A stretch of 42,951 nucleotides of DNA, from NCBI GenBank assembly GCA_002923195.1, contig BDTH01000076.1:1-42951 (forward strand), read 5' to 3'. This document shows, piece after piece, positions 36,527 to 42,951 of the stretch; the stretch's first letter is position 1; each line of letters starts with the position of its first letter. This stretch comes from a bacterium BMS3Abin15. GTDB taxonomy: Bacteria; Patescibacteriota; Minisyncoccia; Moranbacterales; 2-12-FULL-40-10. The notes below the pieces were generated by a model. It did not search any database. It saw only the letters and a list, made by a program, of their open reading frames with translations, and was not told the origin of the DNA. A program made the position numbers and the translations under genes.

Positions 36527-37273
36527 ATGAGAAGAATTATCGACGCAAAAAGAAGTGTGATTGTAGCGGCTGATGTCGCTGATATAGAATCACTTAAGCA
36601 ATTGATTGCCTCAACAATTGAAGTTCCCGGTATTGGTGGCTACAAACTTGGCATTGAACTCGGACTTGGAGGTCTGGGTGAAGCAGCAACAGTTATTCAC
36701 AAGATGAGTGAGGGAGTTGGCAGGCATATCGCCGTGATTTACGATCATCAAAAAGCTGGCAACGACATTCCGCCTATGGGGGATAAGTTTGCACTTAAAC
36801 TAAGAGACTCTGGAATAGATGCTGCTATACTTTTCCCTTTTGCAGGGCCGGCGACGCAAAAACGGTGGACAGAGGCATGTGTTAAAGTAGGACTTGATGT
36901 TATTACTGGTGGAGTCATGACTCATGATGAATTTCTTGTCAGTGAGGGTGGATACATATCCGATGATGCCCCAGAGCGTATCTATAGACTAGCGACCGAG
37001 CTGGGCGTTCGACATTTTGTTGTTCCGGGAACGAAGATACACTGGGTCGAAAAAATAAATAAATTGCTGGATGAGTTAATTGGTTCCGACCAGTATGTAT
37101 TATATGCTCCTGGATTTATCGATCAGGGTGGAGATATTTCCGTCTGTGGCAATGCCGCTGGTGAAGAATGGCATGCAATTGTGGGTACAGCCATTTATGG
37201 AAAAGGTGAGCTTAATTCTCCGGATGAGATGCGCAAAGCCGCGGAGATCGTAACGAAACAGATTGCTGCTTAA
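36527..37273 (+). CDS. pyrF: Orotidine-5'-phosphate decarboxylase-like TIM barrel
   Basis: VIVAADVADIESLKQLI...GYKLGIELGLG...IYDHQKAGNDIP...FVVPGTKI...YAPGFIDQGGD; next to OPRT-like gene. Confidence 0.72.
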   Translation: MRRIIDAKRSVIVAADVADIESLKQLIASTIEVPGIGGYKLGIELGLGGLGEAATVIHKMSEGVGRHIAVIYDHQKAGNDIPPMGDKFALKLRDSGIDAAILFPFAGPATQKRWTEACVKVGLDVITGGVMTHDEFLVSEGGYISDDAPERIYRLATELGVRHFVVPGTKIHWVEKINKLLDELIGSDQYVLYAPGFIDQGGDISVCGNAAGEEWHAIVGTAIYGKGELNSPDEMRKAAEIVTKQIAA

Positions 37274-37342
37274 ATGCAAAAAAATCAATCGGTGGTGAAG
37301 ATAATCTCAAAACCACCGAAATTTTTTGGAAGGAGAGAAAAG

Positions 37343-38149
37343 ATGCACGAAGACGAAATAAAGAAAATATTTTCAGACGCCGACGCTATTATAACGGATG
37401 ACCACTTCGTCTATGCGCAGAAGTCCGACGGATGGTATCATGGGTCTGCTTATGTCAATAAAGATGCGATCTACCCATACACTAGAGTTATCAGTCCGCT
37501 GTGCAAAGAAATTGCTAACTACTTCAAAGATGCTGGTGTTGAAGTGGTTGTAGGACCAACAATAGGAGGGGTTAGTCTTTCTCAATGGGTGAGTTATCAT
37601 CTAGCTTCTTCTAATGACCAAAAAGAAGTTCTAGCGGTATTTGCCGAAGAAGAAGATGTATTTGATATTCATGAGATGCCCAGCGGAGATTTTGTAACGA
37701 TGCTTGCAACAGATTTTAAGCCCGTTACTATTACTAGCGTTAGATTACAAGAAAGGGGAATGTATCCACATGCTCTTGAAAAAGTTGTTTATAAGATCAA
37801 AGTTGGTACCAAGAGGATTTTCAAGCGTGGATATGATAAAGTTGTAAAAGGAAAAAAATGTCTTGTTGTCGAGGATATTATAAATTCTGGGGCTACAGTC
37901 CAAAAGACAATTAAGGCAATCAGAGACGCCGGGGGTGATGTTGTCGGGGTAGGCGCGTTATGTAATCGGAGCGGCGGCACGGTAAAGGGAGAAACTCTTA
38001 GTGTACCGGTGCTTCATTCACTTTTGAACATTCGTATGAGAATGATCAAGGAGGATGTCTGTCACATTTGTAGGGAAAAAGGCGAGAAATCGGTGCGTAC
38101 GGACCTAGGAAAAGGGAAGGAATTTCTTGTCCGAAAAGGATTGTTATAG
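37343..38149 (+). CDS. pyrE: Orotate phosphoribosyltransferase-like PRTase
   Basis: KKCLVVEDIINSGATVQKTIKAIRDAGGDVVGVGALCNR PRPP motif; SD AAGGAGAG before ATG 37343 supports this over the 37274 start. Confidence 0.72.
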   Translation: MHEDEIKKIFSDADAIITDDHFVYAQKSDGWYHGSAYVNKDAIYPYTRVISPLCKEIANYFKDAGVEVVVGPTIGGVSLSQWVSYHLASSNDQKEVLAVFAEEEDVFDIHEMPSGDFVTMLATDFKPVTITSVRLQERGMYPHALEKVVYKIKVGTKRIFKRGYDKVVKGKKCLVVEDIINSGATVQKTIKAIRDAGGDVVGVGALCNRSGGTVKGETLSVPVLHSLLNIRMRMIKEDVCHICREKGEKSVRTDLGKGKEFLVRKGLL

Positions 38150-38166
38150 AGTAGGAAAAAAATAAG

Positions 38167-38198
38167 AAAGGAGCAGATAAATATCTGCTCCTTTTAAT
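38167..38198 (+). terminator. Rho-independent terminator after pyrE-like gene
   Basis: AAAGGAGCAGAT-AAAT-ATCTGCTCCTTTT. Confidence 0.8.
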
Positions 38199-38213
38199 TT
38201 TATGTTCATGCGC

Positions 38214-38233
38214 GTACATACGGACGTATGTAC
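38214..38233. promoter_or_regulatory. Operator-like inverted repeat GTACATAC-N4-GTATGTAC
   Basis: Perfect 8-bp arms (10 bp with flanking C/G); matches 29975-29994. Confidence 0.55.
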
Positions 38234-38254
38234 GTAAAGAAAAAAAGAATAAGA

Positions 38255-38434
38255 TTAAGCGGACTTAACCTTCGACATTGTCTTAATACATTTGGTACAG
38301 ACTTTTTTTCTTTTTCCGTCTATTTTTTTTGTCTGAAGATTAACGTTAAATTTTCTCTTGGTGGCAACCTTGGAATGAGATACGGCAAATCCTGTTTGAG
38401 GTCCACGACCACATATGTCACAAACTCGACTCAT
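38255..38434 (-). CDS. rpmB: 50S ribosomal protein L28
   Basis: Short ORF absent from the track: [59 protein letters not shown]. Confidence 0.95.
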   Translation of the reverse strand: MSRVCDICGRGPQTGFAVSHSKVATKRKFNVNLQTKKIDGKRKKVCTKCIKTMSKVKSA

Positions 38435-38440
38435 GAAATT

Positions 38441-38468
38441 AGTAACTCGTAACTAGTAACTCGTAACT
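38441..38468. repeat. Tandem heptamer array, 4 x (A/C)GTAACT
   Basis: AGTAACT CGTAACT AGTAACT CGTAACT. Confidence 0.9.
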
Positions 38469-38499
38469 AGCAATGAAATTTATCATAAGAGATATTTCT

Positions 38500-38527
38500 G
38501 ATTACTGATTACCGATTACTGATTACT
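38500..38527. repeat. Tandem heptamer array, 4 x GATTACY
   Basis: GATTACT GATTACC GATTACT GATTACT. Confidence 0.9.
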
Positions 38528-38587
38528 AAGTATATTTGATTAGTTACAAAATTCAGGTTATCATATAAATAAATTTTTGACAAGCAT

Positions 38588-39289
38588 ATGCCCGCAGAGA
38601 TTATATTAATAGTTTTTCAAGTAGCGATATTGATAATGTCGGTCGTCATTCATGAGGTTTCTCACGGAGTGTCCGCTTTGTGGTTGGGTGATCCGACTGC
38701 TAAATACGCCGGACGACTAACCCTTAATCCCCTGAAGCATCTGGATTTGTGGGGATCTTTTCTAGTACCCTTAATCATGATCTTAACCTTAGGCTTTGGA
38801 TTTGGCTGGGCTAAACCAGTACCGTATAATCCCTACAATCTGCGCGATCAGAAAAAGGGTCCTGCAATAGTTGGATTAGCTGGGCCACTTTCTAATATTG
38901 TCGTGGCTTTAATTTTTGGCTTAGGAGCCAGGTTTATTCCGCTAGGATCTGTTGTTAAGGTAGATATAATACAAAATTTAATGCAATTCAACTTTTCAGA
39001 TCTAGCCGTTGCCATCTCTGGATCTTTTGCCTCTATTTTCTTTCTGATTTTTGTAATGATAGTGTTTATTAATGTTATATTAGCCTTTTTCAATTTAATC
39101 CCCATACCCCCCTTAGACGGCTCTAAATTGCTATTTTCTATTATCCCACTTAGAACAGAAACGAAAATTATGTTGGAACAGTTCGGGTTTGTTTTTCTAT
39201 TAATGTTTATTTTCCTCTTTTCCGGATTATTAGGGAGTTTTCTAATAGGTGCTTTGTCGTTATTTTTCAGATATGTTGTCGGATTATAA
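38588..39289 (+). CDS. Site-2 protease family (M50) membrane metalloprotease
   Basis: VIHEVSHGVSALWLGDPTAKYAGRLTLNPLKHLD; NLIPIPPLDGSKLL. Confidence 0.93.
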   Translation: MPAEIILIVFQVAILIMSVVIHEVSHGVSALWLGDPTAKYAGRLTLNPLKHLDLWGSFLVPLIMILTLGFGFGWAKPVPYNPYNLRDQKKGPAIVGLAGPLSNIVVALIFGLGARFIPLGSVVKVDIIQNLMQFNFSDLAVAISGSFASIFFLIFVMIVFINVILAFFNLIPIPPLDGSKLLFSIIPLRTETKIMLEQFGFVFLLMFIFLFSGLLGSFLIGALSLFFRYVVGL

Positions 39290-39308
39290 GGCGCGATTAG
39301 TCGCTATA

Positions 39309-39337
39309 TTGACATTATTTTAGAAGTTTTGTATTAT
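39309..39337 (+). promoter_or_regulatory. Near-consensus sigma70 promoter TTGACA-N17-TATTAT for the str operon
   Basis: -35 39309-39314, 17-nt spacer, -10 39332-39337. Confidence 0.75.
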
Positions 39338-39398
39338 TAACTCTGCTAGCTATTTATATAAAAATTAAATATCAAAGTGCAAATCTCAAAATTTAGGT

Positions 39399-39497
39399 AT
39401 TCGCTCCGCTTATGGTTTGTTTTGAAGAGATTGTTGCGAGGCGATTCCGAAGTTTTGATTTTTTATTTTTAAATTTTTATTTTAAGCGAAAGCGAAT
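39399..39497 (+). promoter_or_regulatory. Inverted repeat in the str-operon leader ending at the rpsL start codon
   Basis: ATTCGCTCCGCTTA (39399-39412) opposes TAAGCGAAAGCGAAT (39483-39497); ATG at 39498. Confidence 0.55.
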
Positions 39498-39917
39498 ATG
39501 CCGACTATCAACCAATTGGTAAAAAAGAAAAGAAAATCCATCAAGAAAAAGTCAAAGTCTCCGGCTATGACCCATGTTTTTAATACTTTAAAAAACAGGC
39601 CAGTTAAGTCTCAGGGTCCATTCAAGAGAGGAGTTTGTATAAAAGTCGGGACTGTTACTCCCAGAAAGCCTAACTCAGCGCTCAGAAAGATCGCCAGAGT
39701 CCGCCTTACCAATGGAATGGAAGTAACAGCTTATATTCCCGGAATTGGACATAATCTGCAAGAGCATTCAATTGTAGTAATCCGCGGGGGAAGAGTGAAG
39801 GATCTTCCAGGTGTTAGATATCATGTTGTGAGAGGGGTTCTTGACACTGGGGGAACGGAAAATAGAAAAAGAGGACGAAGTAAATATGGAGCAAAAAGAC
39901 CCAAGGAAAGCAAATAA
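39498..39917 (+). CDS. rpsL: 30S ribosomal protein S12
   Basis: [13 protein letters not shown]...[27 protein letters not shown]. Confidence 0.98.
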   Translation: MPTINQLVKKKRKSIKKKSKSPAMTHVFNTLKNRPVKSQGPFKRGVCIKVGTVTPRKPNSALRKIARVRLTNGMEVTAYIPGIGHNLQEHSIVVIRGGRVKDLPGVRYHVVRGVLDTGGTENRKRGRSKYGAKRPKESK

Positions 39918-39923
39918 TGATTT

Positions 39924-40050
39924 AAATCGCGAATCAACTCGAATTTAATCTCCTGCCCGCAATGCTTCGCAATGGCGTTGCAGGCGGGCGAATATTCGCG
40001 AATAATTATCAGAGATAATTAGTGAATTAATTAGCGTAAATTAGAGATTT
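39924..40050. repeat. AT-rich inverted-repeat element in the rpsL-rpsG gap
   Basis: AAATCGCGAATC... opposite ...AAATTAGAGATTT; ATTCGCGAAT; encloses a GC-rich hairpin. Confidence 0.55.
39952..39990. repeat. GC-rich hairpin (REP-like), copy 2, nested in the AT-rich element
   Basis: CCTGCCCGCAATGCTTCGCAATGGCGTTGCAGGCGGGCG; same ends as 2554-2594. Confidence 0.65.
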
Positions 40051-40058
40051 ATAACATC

Positions 40059-40526
40059 ATGCCGCGAAAAAAAAGAAAACATGTAAGGCATTGGAAAATA
40101 GACCCAAAGCATGGCAACATACTGGTTGGGCGTTTTATTGGTATCATGATGATTGATGGCAAAAAGGGAAAAGCGGAAAAAATTGTTTATGATTCTCTTG
40201 ATATTATTCACGAGCGCACTAAAAAAGGCGGACTCAATGTATTCGAACAAGCCATAAAAAATATTTCTCCTCTTCTGGAAATTAAATCAAGAAGGATTGG
40301 GGGAGCTAATTATCAGGTACCCATACAGGTTGCCGGAGATAGAAGGCAAACTTTGGCAATGAGGTGGATAAGAGATGCCTGCAGAGGAAAAAAAGGTAAA
40401 AAAATGGCAGATAAATTGGCTAGTGAATTAATAGATGCTTCTGATAAAACCGGAGCAGCCATGAAGAAGAGAGAAGATACTCATCGTATGGCAGAAGCCA
40501 ACAAGGCTTTTGCTCACTTTGCATAA
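40059..40526 (+). CDS. rpsG: 30S ribosomal protein S7
   Basis: ISPLLEIKSRRIGGANYQVPIQVAGDRRQTLAMRWI. Confidence 0.97.
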   Translation: MPRKKRKHVRHWKIDPKHGNILVGRFIGIMMIDGKKGKAEKIVYDSLDIIHERTKKGGLNVFEQAIKNISPLLEIKSRRIGGANYQVPIQVAGDRRQTLAMRWIRDACRGKKGKKMADKLASELIDASDKTGAAMKKREDTHRMAEANKAFAHFA

Positions 40527-40529
40527 GTT

Positions 40530-42611
40530 ATGGAAAAAAAGACACCAATAGATAGGCTAAGAAACATAGGGATTATTGCCCATATTGACGCCGGTAAAAC
40601 CACAGTTACCGAGCGTATTTTATATTACACCGGAATTACTCACAAGATCGGAGAAGTTCATGAGGGTGAAGCTACTATGGACTGGATGGAACAGGAAAGA
40701 GAAAGAGGGATTACCATTACTAGCGCCGCTACCACATGCTTCTGGAAAGACGTTCAAATTAATATTATTGATACCCCTGGACACGTTGACTTTACTGTTG
40801 AGGTAGAGAGATCTCTCAGGGTACTTGATGGAGGTGTAGTTATTTTAGACGGAAAAGAAGGTGTTGAGCCGCAATCAGAAACTGTTTGGCGCCAGGCGGA
40901 CAAATATAATGTCCCGAGAATATTTTTTATAAATAAAATAGATAAGGAGGGAGCAGACTTTAATTATTCAATTAATTCAGTTTGGGACAGACTGACTCCC
41001 CATGCAGTGGCCATTCAGATTCCTATAGGGGAACGTTCTAATTTTAAAGGAGTTGTGGATCTTGTAAAAATGAAGTCGTATACTTTTGATGGAGAAAAAG
41101 GGGAAAAGGTCGTAGAAGCTGAAGTGCCATCTGAATTGCTGGACAAAGCTAAAGAGTGGAGGGAAAAAATGGTGGAAAAAATAGCAGAAACTGATGATCA
41201 ACTGACAGAAAAATTTTTAGAAGGAAAGGAAATCTCCGAAGATGAATTAAGGAAAGCGCTAAGAAAAGCTACTATCGAAGCTAAAATATTTCCTGTTCTT
41301 ACTGGAACAGCTCTTCGTAATAAAGGAGTTCAATTAATTCTTGATGCAGTAATTGACTACTTTCCTTCGCCGATTGACATTCCTTCAGTAAAGGGGACTG
41401 ACGTTAAAACAGAAAAAGAAATCGAAAGAGAAGTTTCAGATGGTGAGCCATTTGCCGCCCTGGCCTTTAAAGTAGCTACTGATCCATTTGTAGGACAGCT
41501 TACATTTTTTAGAATTTACTCAGGAACAGTTAAGGCTGGTTCCTATGTTTATAATTCTACCAAAGATGAGAAGGAAAGAATTGGAAGAATTTTGCGTATG
41601 CACGCCAACCACAGGGAAGAAATTGAAGAACTCGGCGCCGGAGAGATCGGAGCGTTAGTTGGACTTAAGAGCACTACTACTGGAGACACTCTTTGTGACG
41701 AGGATAAGCCAATTATTCTTGAGTCAATAACTTTTCCTGAACCAGTTATAGATATCACCGTTGAGCCAAAGACCAAGGCTGATCAGGAAAAAATGGGTCT
41801 GGCACTTAAGAAGCTAGCAGAAGAGGATCCAACTTTCAGAGTTAGAGTTGATGAAGAAACAGGACAAACTATTATTTCTGGAATGGGAGAGCTTCATTTG
41901 GATATTATCGTGGATAGAATGAGGAGGGAGTTTAAAGTAGAGGCCAATATCGGACAGCCGCAGGTAGCTTATAGGGAAACTATTAAATCCAAAGCTGAAG
42001 CGGAAGGAAAATATATCCGCCAGTCGGGTGGTCGGGGACAGTATGGGCATTGTTGGCTTCGAGTTGAACCTCAAGAGCCTGGAGAAGGCTACGAATTCCT
42101 TAATGAGATTAAGGGCGGGGTTATCCCTCAAGAATTTATTCCGGCTGTAGAAAAAGGTATCAAGGAAGCTATGGATAATGGAGTATTGGCCGGATACCCA
42201 GTGGTTGATGTTAAAGCCGCGCTTTATGATGGCTCATTTCATGATGTAGACTCTTCAGAATCGGCTTTTAAAATTGCAGGATCTATGGCATTTCAAGAGG
42301 CAGCCAGAAGGGCCAAGCTAGTTTTATTAGAGCCAATAATGAAAGTAGAAGTAACCACCCCAGAGCGGTTTATGGGAGATGTGGTCGGAGATTTAAACTC
42401 TCGTCGAGGAATTATTAAAGAGATAAATGACAGAGGAGAAGGAAATGCTGCAGTCAAGGAAATCAGCGCAGAAGTTCCTTTGGCTTCCATGTTCGGTTAT
42501 GCCACCCAGCTTCGAAGCATGACTCAGGGAAGAGCTAATTACTCGATGGAATTCGGGCATTATAGCGAAGTCCCGAACAATGTAGCAGAGGAAATCGCGG
42601 GGAATAAATAA
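40530..42611 (+). CDS. fusA: Elongation factor G
   Basis: [47 protein letters not shown], full length. Confidence 0.98.
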   Translation: MEKKTPIDRLRNIGIIAHIDAGKTTVTERILYYTGITHKIGEVHEGEATMDWMEQERERGITITSAATTCFWKDVQINIIDTPGHVDFTVEVERSLRVLDGGVVILDGKEGVEPQSETVWRQADKYNVPRIFFINKIDKEGADFNYSINSVWDRLTPHAVAIQIPIGERSNFKGVVDLVKMKSYTFDGEKGEKVVEAEVPSELLDKAKEWREKMVEKIAETDDQLTEKFLEGKEISEDELRKALRKATIEAKIFPVLTGTALRNKGVQLILDAVIDYFPSPIDIPSVKGTDVKTEKEIEREVSDGEPFAALAFKVATDPFVGQLTFFRIYSGTVKAGSYVYNSTKDEKERIGRILRMHANHREEIEELGAGEIGALVGLKSTTTGDTLCDEDKPIILESITFPEPVIDITVEPKTKADQEKMGLALKKLAEEDPTFRVRVDEETGQTIISGMGELHLDIIVDRMRREFKVEANIGQPQVAYRETIKSKAEAEGKYIRQSGGRGQYGHCWLRVEPQEPGEGYEFLNEIKGGVIPQEFIPAVEKGIKEAMDNGVLAGYPVVDVKAALYDGSFHDVDSSESAFKIAGSMAFQEAARRAKLVLLEPIMKVEVTTPERFMGDVVGDLNSRRGIIKEINDRGEGNAAVKEISAEVPLASMFGYATQLRSMTQGRANYSMEFGHYSEVPNNVAEEIAGNK

Positions 42612-42694
42612 CTATTGCAATGTATTGGATTTGTAATATAATAAAACCAGTATAAAATAGCGAACAAAAACGACTCCAAAATTCATAATCCATC

Positions 42695-42951
42695 ATGCGA
42701 ACAAGAAAAGAATTAATTAAATTTCAAAAATCCAAAACAAGAGTATTCTTGTTGTTGGTTTTTTCTTTTCTATTCCTGATTATTTTATCCATGCCGAATA
42801 ATGCCAGCGCTGACATTACTTCCAGCTTAGTTGGCCATTGGGAATTTGATGAAGGAACCGGCAATACAACAACGGCTGATTCTTCCGGAAGCGGTTATAC
42901 GGGCACCATGACTAATATGGAAAGCGGGGACTGGGTAACGGACGGAGTAGG
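42695..42951 (+). CDS. Secreted LamG/concanavalin-like protein, truncated at window end
   Basis: Signal-like TM then SSLVGHWEFDEGTGNTTTADSSGSGYTGTMTNMESGDWVTDGV. Confidence 0.75.
   Translation, partial: MRTRKELIKFQKSKTRVFLLLVFSFLFLIILSMPNNASADITSSLVGHWEFDEGTGNTTTADSSGSGYTGTMTNMESGDWVTDGV

Noticed and set aside
38228-38452. 74-aa plus-strand ORF
   Set aside because: Antisense to rpmB (L28).
1-42951. CRISPR array, rRNA or tRNA genes
   Set aside because: No regularly spaced direct repeats with unique spacers, and no rRNA or complete tRNA signature seen by eye; a tRNAscan/Infernal run would be decisive.

Overview
The window looks like a Candidate Phyla Radiation (Patescibacteria/Parcubacteria-like) chromosome segment. 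This is inferred from gene content and order, low GC, non-SD starts and CPR-type protein families; no search was run. It carries: a truncated IS481-like transposase and a frameshifted gene resembling CPR diversity-generating-retroelement target proteins (left edge); scpA-scpB-D,D-carboxypeptidase-mraY; a lower-glycolysis cluster (pgk, eno, gpmI) with a PfkB kinase; an FtsA-like ATPase paired with a membrane protein resembling the baseplate-J family; an infA-rpmJ-rpsM-rpsK-rpsD-rpoA-rplQ-rplM-rpsI run; a two-component cluster (3 histidine kinases, 3 receiver domains, no output domain) with an LVIVD-repeat protein; assorted small genes; rarA, ddl; a pyrF/pyrE-like pair; rpmB; a site-2 protease; the str operon (rpsL-rpsG-fusA); and the start of a LamG-like secreted protein. 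The least explained parts are intergenic: (i) a promoter-to-terminator locus of about 200 nt upstream of infA with strong predicted structure and no evident ORF; (ii) several families of long imperfect inverted repeats that fill gaps in operons and end next to start codons, with GC-rich hairpins nested in them, one of which encloses a GxxExxY gene; (iii) two pairs of shared palindromic operator-like sites; (iv) heptamer tandem arrays upstream of rpmB; (v) small genes with strong Shine-Dalgarno sites in a background that mostly lacks them.
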